From Ignavibacteria bacterium UBA961 (lineage in GTDB: Bacteria > Bacteroidota > Ignavibacteria > Kapaibacteriales > UBA961): DNA of 15,680 nt. The stretch lies in contig DBCJ01000036.1 in the NCBI GenBank assembly GCA_002293005.1, positions 1 to 15,680 of the forward strand, written 5' to 3'. This document shows, piece after piece, positions 6,295 through 13,688 of the stretch (positions within the stretch are counted from its first letter, which is position 1; each line of letters begins with the position of its first letter). Both the position numbers and the translations under genes were made by a program. The notes below the pieces were generated by a model. It saw only the letters and a list, made by a program, of their open reading frames with translations. It made no database searches and had not been told where the DNA came from.

Positions 6295-6302
6295 TAAATT
6301 TG
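6295..6302 (+). promoter_or_regulatory. Possible -7 element for the T9SS cargo-glyA operon
   Basis: TAAATTTG matches TAnnTTTG and lies 48 nt before the ATG at 6351. The nearest TTG (6268-6270) is 24 bases upstream, longer than the usual 19-21, so the -33 part is poor. Confidence 0.42.
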
Positions 6303-6340
6303 CCATTATCATAATTACCATATAACAAGTTCCATGTCTT

Positions 6341-6346
6341 GGGAGG
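6341..6346 (+). promoter_or_regulatory. Shine-Dalgarno of the T9SS cargo gene
   Basis: GGGAGG lies 4 nt before the ATG at 6351. It rules out the in-frame TTG at 6339, which overlaps the site. Confidence 0.65.
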
Positions 6347-6350
6347 CATT

Positions 6351-7307
6351 ATGTCATCGAAGAAATTTACTTTACTATTCATTCTAAGTTGCCTGTTATT
6401 TGGCATTACATCAAATGTCTCGGCACAATTCACTCAGCCTTACTTAGTTAAGGAAGCGCTGCCGAATGTGAAAAAGGCGGCAACAGATTCGGGTTGGGTA
6501 AATCCTACAATTACAGCTATTGCCACAATTGGCGATACAACTGGGTTAGGTCAAGCAGGTGCTCTACTTGGTGGAGGTTTTGACTTGAAATCGGGTCGCT
6601 CCACACTATGGGTTTATATCGTATCAATCATCGATGGCACAGGGAATACTGCGACAAAATTGCTTGCTTATATTAAGGTTCCAATTTTGGGATTCCAACA
6701 GGTTCCTCTGCCTGCAGATGCCGTACCCGGTGATATTCCATTTCAGCCACAAGATTCCATACCTACATCTTCTATGTTGAATTCTGATGCGATTGCCACA
6801 AAAATCAATGCTAATGAAACATATCAGAAGTTTTCTAAAGATAATCCAAAGGCAAAATCATCTTTCATTGTACTTTTTACAAGTCCTTTTGATATACCTG
6901 AAACTCCTTTTTCAGCAGGAACTTCATTGTGGAATTTCAATTTTGCAGATCAATCTGACTCACTAGCTCCAAGCATGTCATGTTTTGTGAATGCAAAATC
7001 TGGAGAAACTATTTGTTTTGAGTCTGGTGAAATTGTTTCTGTTAATGAGGATGAATCACTTTTACTGAATATGAAAATGAATGTACATCCAATACCTCAT
7101 GGTATGAACGGAACTCTTGTGCTACCCTCAGAATTGACTTCAGGACATCTTGATATCATTGATCTTTTTGGACGTACAGTTTACTCTGTCGAACACATTC
7201 AAGCAGTTTCACAATCCATTCAATTGCCACAACTTATGCCAGGAGTGTATGTTGCTCGTTTGAATCAAGAAGGTACTTATTCTTCCATTAGATTTATCCA
7301 ACAATAA
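6351..7307 (+). CDS. Secreted protein with T9SS type A sorting domain
   Basis: A 318-residue protein I do not recognise beyond its sorting signals. Residues 1-25 are a Sec signal peptide: basic MSSKK, a hydrophobic core (FTLLFILSCLLFGI), and a likely cut after SNVSAQ or one residue earlier. The C-terminal ~85 residues form a type IX secretion sorting domain: MNVHPIPHGMNGTL stands for the usual YPNP start, then LDIIDLFGRTVYS, then LPQLMPGVYVARL, and the end IRFIQQ. Such proteins cross the outer membrane through the T9SS and are anchored or released at the surface. The middle (about 27-230) has glycine-rich and beta-like stretches (ALLGGGFDLKSGRSTLWVYIVS) and one cysteine pair (C211, C222), which could form a disulfide. 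It lies 3 nt before glyA, an odd partner for a surface protein. Confidence 0.82.
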   Translation: MSSKKFTLLFILSCLLFGITSNVSAQFTQPYLVKEALPNVKKAATDSGWVNPTITAIATIGDTTGLGQAGALLGGGFDLKSGRSTLWVYIVSIIDGTGNTATKLLAYIKVPILGFQQVPLPADAVPGDIPFQPQDSIPTSSMLNSDAIATKINANETYQKFSKDNPKAKSSFIVLFTSPFDIPETPFSAGTSLWNFNFADQSDSLAPSMSCFVNAKSGETICFESGEIVSVNEDESLLLNMKMNVHPIPHGMNGTLVLPSELTSGHLDIIDLFGRTVYSVEHIQAVSQSIQLPQLMPGVYVARLNQEGTYSSIRFIQQ

Positions 7308-7310
7308 GCC

Positions 7311-8606
7311 ATGTACGAAATCACCAAACAACAAGATCCCGAATTATACTCAGCATTGGAAGGTGAATATTCACGCCAATGTGATAAAATAGAACTCATT
7401 GCCAGTGAAAATTTCACCTCACGCGCTGTCATGGAAGTACAGGGTTCGGTCCTGACAAATAAATATGCGGAAGGTTATCCCGGCAAGCGCTATTATGGTG
7501 GCTGTGAATGGGTTGATATCGCAGAAGACATTGCCAGAGATAGACTTAAACAACTATTTGGTGCCGAATATGTGAATGTTCAGCCACATAGTGGCAGTGG
7601 TGCCAATATGGCCGTGTATTTTGTGTATTTGAACCCGGGAGATACAGTTCTTGGTATGGACTTATCACATGGAGGTCATCTCACACATGGTTCGCCTGTG
7701 AATTTTTCCGGTAAGTTTTATAATTTCATACCTTATGGGCTTGACAAAGAAACCGGTAGAATAGATTATGATAAAGTAGCAGATCTTGCCAAAGAACATA
7801 AGCCAAAAATGATTACTGTTGGTGCTTCTGCATACTCTCGAAATATAGACTTTAAAGCTTTTAGAACCATTGCTGATTCAATAGGTGCATACTTACTTGC
7901 TGACATTGCACATCCTGCAGGTTTGATTGCAAAAGGGAGATTGGATAATCCGATTCCTTATTGTGATATCGTTACAAGTACAACGCACAAAACACTCCGT
8001 GGACCACGCGGTGGAATAATCATGATGGGTAATAATTATGAGAATCCATTTGGAGTTGTTGCACCAAAATCAGGTCGCAAAAAACTCATGGGTGAATTGC
8101 TTGATTCAATGGTTATGCCCGGTATTCAAGGCGGACCACTCATGCATGTGATTGCTGCAAAAGCAGTTGCTTTCAAAGAAGCTTTGTCCGATGAGTTTGA
8201 TGATTATACCAAGCAGGTTGTCAAAAATGCTCAATCAATGGCAGATACATTAATTCAAAAAGGTTATGACATCGTCAGCGGTGGTACAGATAACCATTTG
8301 ATGTTGATTGATTTGAGAAATAAAGGCGTTACCGGAAAACAAGCAGAAATTGCACTCGATTCTGCAGGTATTACTTGTAATAAGAATGCCGTTCCATATG
8401 ACACACAGCCACCTCTTGTGACCTCAGGCATTCGTCTTGGGGCGGCAGCTATGACGTCTCGAGGATTCAAAGAAGAAGACATGAAGCAAATTGCTGAGTT
8501 CATTGATAGAGTGATTTCACAATGCGGTGATTCATCAATTGCAGAAAAAGTCAAGAGCGATGTAAAAGAATATTGCTCGAAATTCCCCTTATATCCCGGT
8601 TTGTGA
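7311..8606 (+). CDS. glyA: Serine hydroxymethyltransferase
   Basis: A 431-residue PLP enzyme that interconverts serine and glycine, loading one-carbon units onto tetrahydrofolate. It is the main source of such units for purine, thymidylate and methionine synthesis. Motifs in order: IELIASENFTSRAV (28-41), TNKYAEGYPGKRYYGGCE (49-66), NVQPHSGSGANMAVY (89-103), DIAHPAGLIAKG (198-209) and VTSTTHKTLRGPRGG (221-235), where K227 holds the pyridoxal phosphate. Length is close to the usual 415-430. The ATG at 7311 is 3 nt after the stop of the T9SS cargo gene, with no promoter or Shine-Dalgarno of its own, so expression depends on upstream transcription. A strong terminator follows about 20 nt downstream. 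Function is certain. Confidence 0.97.
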   Translation: MYEITKQQDPELYSALEGEYSRQCDKIELIASENFTSRAVMEVQGSVLTNKYAEGYPGKRYYGGCEWVDIAEDIARDRLKQLFGAEYVNVQPHSGSGANMAVYFVYLNPGDTVLGMDLSHGGHLTHGSPVNFSGKFYNFIPYGLDKETGRIDYDKVADLAKEHKPKMITVGASAYSRNIDFKAFRTIADSIGAYLLADIAHPAGLIAKGRLDNPIPYCDIVTSTTHKTLRGPRGGIIMMGNNYENPFGVVAPKSGRKKLMGELLDSMVMPGIQGGPLMHVIAAKAVAFKEALSDEFDDYTKQVVKNAQSMADTLIQKGYDIVSGGTDNHLMLIDLRNKGVTGKQAEIALDSAGITCNKNAVPYDTQPPLVTSGIRLGAAAMTSRGFKEEDMKQIAEFIDRVISQCGDSSIAEKVKSDVKEYCSKFPLYPGL

Positions 8607-8626
8607 TAGAGTGGATTTTAAAAGTT

Positions 8627-8663
8627 AAACGGTCAATTCTTACATGAAATTGACCGTTTTTTT
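8627..8663 (+). terminator. Strong intrinsic terminator after glyA
   Basis: AAACGGTCAATT (8627-8638) and AATTGACCGTTT (8648-8659) form a perfect 12-bp stem with a 9-nt loop, and seven T run from 8657 to 8663. It closes the T9SS cargo-glyA operon and separates it from the rpoN operon. Confidence 0.9.
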
Positions 8664-8673
8664 ATGTGAAATT

Positions 8674-8705
8674 TTTGCAATTCTCATCAACAAATAGTAG
8701 TTTAG
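8674..8705 (+). promoter_or_regulatory. Probable promoter of the DUF3109-rpoN-DHODH operon
   Basis: TTTG (8674-8677), then 20 bases, then TAGTTTAG (8698-8705), which differs from TAnnTTTG at one position. It lies between the glyA terminator and the ATG at 8770, where a promoter is needed. Confidence 0.45.
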
Positions 8706-8769
8706 GCAAAAATCATACCACGATGCAAAGCAGCACTTGCATCAGGCGTATCCACTCATTTTTAACGCC

Positions 8770-9333
8770 ATGATTCTGATAGACTCCATATTGATGGATG
8801 AGGAAATCATCCGTGAACATTTTGCTTGCGATTTGAATGCATGTAAAGGCGCTTGTTGCACTTTGTCAGGCGGAGAGGGTGCTCCATTGAAAAAAGAAGA
8901 AATTTCAATGATTCAAGATGCTATCCCTTTTGCAATCAAATATCTCGATGAAAGATCACGAATCATTTTACAAAAAAATGAATGGGTTGGTGGTTCCGGT
9001 GATGATCTATATGTAGAATGCATAGATGATGCAGATTGTGTATTTGTATATAGAGAAGCGGGTATAGCTAAATGTGCTTTGGAAAAAGCATTTCATGAGG
9101 GTACAACTACATTTCGGAAACCCATTTCATGTCATCTTTTTCCGATTAGAGTTCGAAATTTTGGCGGAGAGTATTTGAGTTATCAACCATTTGAGGAATG
9201 CAAGCCCGCACTTCAATATGGTAAACAAGAAGGAACATTAGTCATACATGCTGTCAAAGATTCTTTGATTCGTGCTTTTGGGGAACATTGGTATGAGCAA
9301 GCAATAGACATGACTACTCAGGAGGAACAATAA
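8770..9333 (+). CDS. DUF3109 cysteine-rich protein
   Basis: A 187-residue DUF3109 protein, a family common in Bacteroidota and related to the YkgJ-type Zn/Fe-chelating cysteine proteins. Near the start, HFACDLNACKGACC (17-30) gives C20, C25, C29 and C30. C84, C90, C102, C121 (in KPISCHLFPIRV) and C144 follow, nine cysteines in all, in the spacing expected for a bound metal or Fe-S centre. No enzymatic role is established. There is no signal peptide or membrane segment, so it should be cytoplasmic. In-frame reading could begin at a TTG at 8737, but the extra residues do not look like the family, whose members begin with a short stretch like MILIDSILMDEEII. The ATG at 8770 is therefore chosen. 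The stop (TAA) shares a base with the rpoN start. Confidence 0.88.
   Translation: MILIDSILMDEEIIREHFACDLNACKGACCTLSGGEGAPLKKEEISMIQDAIPFAIKYLDERSRIILQKNEWVGGSGDDLYVECIDDADCVFVYREAGIAKCALEKAFHEGTTTFRKPISCHLFPIRVRNFGGEYLSYQPFEECKPALQYGKQEGTLVIHAVKDSLIRAFGEHWYEQAIDMTTQEEQ
9320..9326 (+). promoter_or_regulatory. Shine-Dalgarno of rpoN
   Basis: AGGAGGA, a near-perfect anti-16S match, lies 6-7 nt before the ATG at 9333. It is within the last codons of the DUF3109 gene and gives rpoN its own ribosome entry despite the one-base stop-start overlap. Confidence 0.75.
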
Positions 9334-11015
9334 TGTCAATGAAAGTCAGCATGAATCTGCAAACTTCGCTTTTGCAGACTCTTACACCACAACAAATACA
9401 ATATCTCAAGCTTTTGCAATTACCAATATTGCAATTGGAGCAACATGTTCGTCAGGAAGTTGAGCAAAATCCTATGCTCGATGAATCTTCGGATGAGTTC
9501 GTCGCTATTGAAGATGACACTGATTTTACTCCTACAGAAAATCTACTTAGCACTGTTCCCAAAGATGTCATGGATGGAAATGATCATACCGATCATTCCT
9601 ATGATTATGATGAACCTGTTCCATTTGAAGCCGAGCATCATGACCCATTTGATTTCTATGAATCAGCATGGAATGAAACTCAAACTCCGGAGCAAGGAAG
9701 TGGTGACTATGATGATGAAGATGATTTCTGGGGAAATGATCAAAGCGAAGTCCGCACTTTCACCGATGATTTGATAGAACAAATCAATGTACTGAATCTT
9801 ACGGATCAAGAAAAGCTTCTTTGTTATACTATCATTGGAAATCTAGAGGATGATGGTTATCTAAGGAGATCATTGGAAGATCTCGTTGATGATGTAAATT
9901 CAAGAATCATGGAAGAAAATCACAAGCAACATCGTGATTATCTTCGCAGGCATAAACGATTCTTGGAAGAATCACTCAGAAAGAATTCTTATTCATCTTC
10001 ATATTTTGATAATCTTGATGATGATGATACTCATTTGTCCATGGAGGAACCGGTGCCTCCAATACCAGTGCCAAATGTTACCTTAGAGATGGCTGAAAAA
10101 GCATTGCGCGCCGTTCAGCAGCAAGATCCACCCGGAATAGCAGCTAGAGATTTGCGTGAATGTTTGCTTCTACAATTGAATGCAAAGCAGAATCCGAATG
10201 CTTCTGAATTATTGGCAAAAAGAATACTTGAGAAGAGTTATGATGTATTCGTAATGAAACATTATACAGTTCTTTGCAGACAGTTCTCTATCAATGAGGA
10301 TGAATTGAAAGCCGCCATTGATGCAATTAGAAGATTGAATCCAAAACCGGGAGGAATGGGAATATCCATTGCAACTTCAACAGTCATTCCCGATTTCGTT
10401 ATCTCTATTGATGATGAAGATGATATATTCATCAATGTCAATGATACTCGAATCCCTCAGCTTAAGCTTAACAAGATGTATGAAGATTTGAAGAAAGAAG
10501 CCCGGTATCGCAAATACAATAAAGAAACAAAAGAATGGCTCAGAAAAAAGTATGATGATGCGAAATTCCTTTTGCAGGCAATTAGACAGCGCAAGAAAAC
10601 CATGCTGAAAGTCATGACCGGTATTGCAGGTGCGCAAAAAGATTTTTTCAGATTTGGTGAGAGTGCTCTTAAACCACTAATCTACAAAGATGTTGCAGAT
10701 GTAACCGGAATGGATGTTTCAACCATATGCAGAATAGTTAATGGAAAATATGTTCAAACTAATTTTGGAACATATGAATTGCGCTTTTTCTTCAGTGAAT
10801 CTTTGCCAAGCGATGATGGCGAGGAGATTTCAACAACTGTAATCAAACAAAAGATAAAAGATTTGATTGAAAAAGAACCAAAGCTCAAACCACATAGCGA
10901 TGACAAATTAATGTCTGAATTAAAAAAACAAGGTTTGAATGTTGCGCGAAGAACTGTCGCTAAATATCGTGAACAAATGCGCATTCCTGTTGCAAGACTT
11001 CGTAAGGAATTGTGA
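9333..11015 (+). CDS. rpoN: RNA polymerase sigma-54 factor
   Basis: A 560-residue sigma-54, longer than the usual 470-500. Region I (1-50) is glutamine- and leucine-rich (LQTLTPQQIQYLKLLQLPIL) and ends QNPMLDE; it contacts the enhancer-binding activators. Region II (about 51-140) is very acidic (YDYDEP, DYDDEDDFW). The core-binding part has IIGNLEDDGYL (167-177) and QQQDPPGIAARDL (262-274). The helix-turn-helix is at about 453-474 (DVADVTGMDVSTICRIVNGK), and the RpoN box ARRTVAKYRE (538-547), which reads the -24 promoter element, is intact. A charged insertion of roughly 55 residues (about 193-247) separates the two halves of the core-binding domain. The ATG at 9333 has an excellent Shine-Dalgarno. 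No bacterial enhancer-binding protein is in the window. It is central in a three-gene operon. Confidence 0.97.
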   Translation: MSMKVSMNLQTSLLQTLTPQQIQYLKLLQLPILQLEQHVRQEVEQNPMLDESSDEFVAIEDDTDFTPTENLLSTVPKDVMDGNDHTDHSYDYDEPVPFEAEHHDPFDFYESAWNETQTPEQGSGDYDDEDDFWGNDQSEVRTFTDDLIEQINVLNLTDQEKLLCYTIIGNLEDDGYLRRSLEDLVDDVNSRIMEENHKQHRDYLRRHKRFLEESLRKNSYSSSYFDNLDDDDTHLSMEEPVPPIPVPNVTLEMAEKALRAVQQQDPPGIAARDLRECLLLQLNAKQNPNASELLAKRILEKSYDVFVMKHYTVLCRQFSINEDELKAAIDAIRRLNPKPGGMGISIATSTVIPDFVISIDDEDDIFINVNDTRIPQLKLNKMYEDLKKEARYRKYNKETKEWLRKKYDDAKFLLQAIRQRKKTMLKVMTGIAGAQKDFFRFGESALKPLIYKDVADVTGMDVSTICRIVNGKYVQTNFGTYELRFFFSESLPSDDGEEISTTVIKQKIKDLIEKEPKLKPHSDDKLMSELKKQGLNVARRTVAKYREQMRIPVARLRKEL

Positions 11016-11021
11016 TAGCAT

Positions 11022-12134
11022 ATGTCTTTGGCAACTATCTTATCAAAAATTGATCACTCACTGAGACCACTATTAGGAAATCTGGATCCTAGAATATTCA
11101 CGCATTTATATTCTGCAACTCGACCCTGGTTCTCAGCAATTGCTGCGAATGATGCAATTAAACCTATCATTGTTCCCGATACACTCAAAGTCCGTTTAAG
11201 AAATTTGACTTTTCGATCACCAATCGGCAATGCAGCAGGCATGTATAAGCATGCTGAAGGGTATGAAAGGGCTTATGCTCAGGGTGCAGGATTCTATCTG
11301 GCAGGAACAACCACTTCGCTTCCTCGTAAAGGTAATGTAAAGAATGGAATCACTTTGCCATTTGTACCTTATCCGAAGAGTCATGCTGCATCAAATTGGT
11401 TGGGTTTGCCGAATAAAGGACATATCGAAACGGCAAAACACATTGCTACATTCTCACATTATCCGGAATTTCCAATCGGAGCAAGTGTTTCGATGGATCC
11501 CGGAATGAATATAAGTCAGGGATTGGAAGGATTGATTGAAGGGATTAAGGCGTATCAAGAGGCCGGATGTGATTTCATTGAACTAAATGAGAGTTGTCCG
11601 AATGTCCCAGGACATGCCACTGATCATAAAACGATTGATGACTCACTCATTGCAAGACTTGATGCAATAGCAGATATCATAGATTTAGAAACATATCCGG
11701 TCATTGTAAAATTTTCAAATGATACCGATCCGGCATTGATTAAACCTCTCATGTCAATACTTGTTGATAGAAAATTTGCTGGAATCAATCTAGGTAATAC
11801 TTCAACAGCATATCAAAAGCATGCAAGCCAAATCCATGCTGATGACAAAAAACATTATGAGTATTTCACTAAGGAATATGGTGGGGGATTAAGTGGGGCA
11901 ATCATGCGTGAGTCTTCACTTCAGATATGCTCCATTGCACATGAATATCTAAGGGAACATTCCATCAAAGATTGTATTGTTATTGCAACGGGCGGGATCG
12001 AAACATCAGATGACATTAGAGATGCATTGAATACAGGTGCTCATCTGACTCAGTGGTATACAGGCTATTTTGAACGCTTTGGTGTAGATGGGAATAAAGT
12101 CTACTCAAACCTTTATCAGCAATTGGAAGCTTAA
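11022..12134 (+). CDS. Dihydroorotate dehydrogenase family protein
   Basis: A 370-residue FMN TIM-barrel protein. Family members oxidise dihydroorotate to orotate in pyrimidine synthesis. Seen motifs: FRSPIGNAAGMYKHAEGY (64-81), GTTTSLPRKGN (95-105), SNWLGLPNKG (124-133), ELNESCPNVPG (187-197), VIVKFSND (227-234), GINLGNTST (254-262), GGGLSG (287-292) and ATGGIETSDD (322-331). The N-terminal 45 residues resemble the extension of the membrane-bound class 2 enzymes, and the length fits class 2. However, the active-site loop has Cys (C192) where class 2 enzymes use Ser, as in class 1. Pyrimidine function is likely but not assured; it could be a paralogue with another substrate. The ATG at 11022 is 6 nt after the rpoN stop. 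It ends tail-to-tail with the permease gene. Confidence 0.82.
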   Translation: MSLATILSKIDHSLRPLLGNLDPRIFTHLYSATRPWFSAIAANDAIKPIIVPDTLKVRLRNLTFRSPIGNAAGMYKHAEGYERAYAQGAGFYLAGTTTSLPRKGNVKNGITLPFVPYPKSHAASNWLGLPNKGHIETAKHIATFSHYPEFPIGASVSMDPGMNISQGLEGLIEGIKAYQEAGCDFIELNESCPNVPGHATDHKTIDDSLIARLDAIADIIDLETYPVIVKFSNDTDPALIKPLMSILVDRKFAGINLGNTSTAYQKHASQIHADDKKHYEYFTKEYGGGLSGAIMRESSLQICSIAHEYLREHSIKDCIVIATGGIETSDDIRDALNTGAHLTQWYTGYFERFGVDGNKVYSNLYQQLEA

Positions 12135-13144
12135 CGAAGAGCTTCTCGAACTCTTGCGGATACATAATCCATTACCCATACAACAAATGCTATCATAATG
12201 ATGATAAGTCCAACCTCATTCCATTGAGCAAGTCCTTGATATTGCATGAGCATTGTTCCTATACCACCGCCTCCAACCAAGCCAATGATAGTTGCCATAC
12301 GAACATTGATATCCCATCGGTAAATTGTGAAACTTAAGAATGGAATAACAATTTGAGGAATGATTGCATAGCTGATGACTTGCAATGGATGTGCACCGGT
12401 AGCTTGGATAGCTTCAATCGGACCATTATCTATGTCTTCAATTTGCTCAGAATATTGCTTCGTAAGTGAAGCAACTGTATGAATCATGAGAGCAAGCATT
12501 CCGGCAAATGGACCAATTCCAACCCAAACAGAGAAGATGATTGCCCAAATGAGTGGTTCGATTGATCGTGCAAAGTTTGAAATGAATCGTACTGTGGAAT
12601 ATATGGCAAAAGATAGTGGACTTCCTTTCATCAAAGTTCTTGCACTCAAGAAGCTTAATATGAAAGAAGGCGGAAGAGCAATAATGGTTGCAGTCAAAGC
12701 TATATAAACCGTTTCAATCAAAGCTTTGAGCGCGATGTCAAAAATGCTTAGTTCAGGTGTGATAAGTGCGGTGAATATATTTGAAGCTGATTCAATTCCT
12801 TTTGCAGAAAAGAAATCAATAGGGGAAATATCAGTGGTGATCCAGCCTGCAATAATGGATGAGCTAAATGCTAGCCAAAGTATATGTTTGCCCAAAAATG
12901 GCATAGATACTTTTTCATTCGATAAGATTGCTTGCCCTGGTGATTGTTGGATACTTCTGAGAATAAGTGCAGAAATGAATGCAATGAACAGATAAGCCAA
13001 TTGTATGACAAAACCTTGCAAAGGAAGATAAGAAGTCAATGCCGGTAGGATTATTCTGTCAATCGTTATGAAAACATACCAAGTAAAGAAAATGTCAATG
13101 AGGAAGGACTGTATGCTTATGCCTTTTTTCTGTTCCGAATTCAT
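12131..13144 (-). CDS. PhnE-type ABC transporter permease
   Basis: A 337-residue inner-membrane permease of the PhnE family (phosphonate, phosphite or phosphate import). Membrane segments are visible at about 12-35, 43-63, 86-102, 134-160, 178-222 (two), 254-274, 283-300 and 309-327. The EAA loop that contacts the ATPase is IEAIQATGAHPLQVISYA (243-260). After it come RWDINVRMATIIGLVGGGGIG (276-296) and the last helix, matching the C-terminal pattern of PhnE. The N-terminal ~120 residues carry three extra hydrophobic segments before the permease domain, so it is longer than the usual 260-280. The matching ATPase (PhnC) and binding protein (PhnD) are not beside it in this window. Its stop shares bases with that of the convergent dehydrogenase gene. 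The substrate is uncertain. Confidence 0.86.
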   Translation of the reverse strand: MNSEQKKGISIQSFLIDIFFTWYVFITIDRIILPALTSYLPLQGFVIQLAYLFIAFISALILRSIQQSPGQAILSNEKVSMPFLGKHILWLAFSSSIIAGWITTDISPIDFFSAKGIESASNIFTALITPELSIFDIALKALIETVYIALTATIIALPPSFILSFLSARTLMKGSPLSFAIYSTVRFISNFARSIEPLIWAIIFSVWVGIGPFAGMLALMIHTVASLTKQYSEQIEDIDNGPIEAIQATGAHPLQVISYAIIPQIVIPFLSFTIYRWDINVRMATIIGLVGGGGIGTMLMQYQGLAQWNEVGLIIIMIAFVVWVMDYVSARVREALR

Positions 13145-13166
13145 GCAATTCTCAATTAGTGCAGGA

Positions 13167-13174
13167 CAAAAATA
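13167..13174 (-). promoter_or_regulatory. Possible -7 element of the PhnE permease gene
   Basis: TATTTTTG on the minus strand matches TAnnTTTG, 22 nt before the ATG at 13144. It coincides with the T tract of the upstream terminator. The -33 position, within the hairpin, reads TTTT rather than TTTG. Confidence 0.35.
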
Positions 13175-13208
13175 CTGAACCCTCGACTAAAATAAAAGTC
13201 GAGGGTTC
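13168..13208 (-). terminator. Terminator of the RRM protein gene
   Basis: GAACCCTCGACT (13177-13188) and AGTCGAGGGTTC (13197-13208) form a perfect 12-bp stem with an 8-nt loop. On the minus strand AGTATTTTT follows, giving a T tract after four spacer bases. It lies 40 nt past the RRM gene stop. Confidence 0.8.
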
Positions 13209-13247
13209 TTAATGATGTCTGTATCGATTCTATGGAGTATTTATCTC

Positions 13248-13556
13248 TTATTCGTATCGATCTGACCGACGATCACCGCCGCGAAAATCGCGACGAGGTC
13301 CGCGTGATTGCTCCTCGCGTGGGCGAGCTTCATTGACTACCAATGTACGTCCGCTGAACTCTTTGCCATTGGTTGTTTCGATGGCGCCTCTTGCTTCATC
13401 ATCATTGTCCATTTCAACAAAACCAAAACCGCGTGAGCGACCTGAGATCTTGTCTGTGATAACGAAGGCACCTGTGACATTGCCGTAGCTTTCGAAGAGG
13501 GAGCGAAGATCTTCGGATCCCATGTTGTACGGCAAATTGCCTACATAAATATTCAT
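13248..13556 (-). CDS. RRM-type RNA-binding protein
   Basis: A 102-residue protein with one RNA recognition motif, like the small glycine-rich Rbp proteins of bacteria that often increase in the cold. RNP-2 is NIYVGNL (2-8) and RNP-1 is RGFGFVEM (42-49), with the RNA-stacking aromatic residues Y4, F44 and F46 in place. The domain ends near residue 80 (TLVVNEARPRE). The last ~22 residues are rich in Arg, Gly and Asp, with RG-type repeats (SRGPRRDFRGGDRRSDRYE), which usually add RNA affinity. The ATG at 13556 has GAAGG 6 nt upstream. The gene stands alone between two terminators, with about 220 bp before the next gene. This leaves room for a long 5' leader, a place for temperature or autogenous control; that control is inference. 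Confidence 0.95.
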   Translation of the reverse strand: MNIYVGNLPYNMGSEDLRSLFESYGNVTGAFVITDKISGRSRGFGFVEMDNDDEARGAIETTNGKEFSGRTLVVNEARPREEQSRGPRRDFRGGDRRSDRYE

Positions 13557-13657
13557 AACAAACCTTCTGTGGATGTGTAGTGATTAGCGAGATCGACAAA
13601 CAAACAATTATACGAGTGATCTCAAGTAAATGGCGCACATCAACACCAAAACCTTTT

Positions 13658-13688
13658 CGAAAATAAGACAATGCTTTGGTTAAACAAC
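13658..13688 (-). promoter_or_regulatory. Possible promoter of the RRM protein gene
   Basis: On the minus strand GTTG (complement of 13685-13688), then 19 bases, then TATTTTCG (complement of 13658-13665). Each box has one mismatch to TTTG-N19-TAnnTTTG. Use of this site would give a leader of nearly 100 nt. Confidence 0.33.

Noticed and set aside
9445..9774. 109-codon plus-strand frame within rpoN, very Met-rich
   Set aside because: It is the frame-shifted reading of the acidic GAT/GAA codons of region II (ATG from GATGA repeats), not a separate gene.
10377..10984. Minus-strand open frames (86 and 76 codons) inside rpoN
   Set aside because: They lie opposite the conserved core-binding and DNA-binding parts of sigma-54, which account for the sequence.
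13590..13625. TATAAT on the minus strand in the RRM gene leader
   Set aside because: No -35-like element at a suitable distance; AT-rich leaders produce this word by chance.
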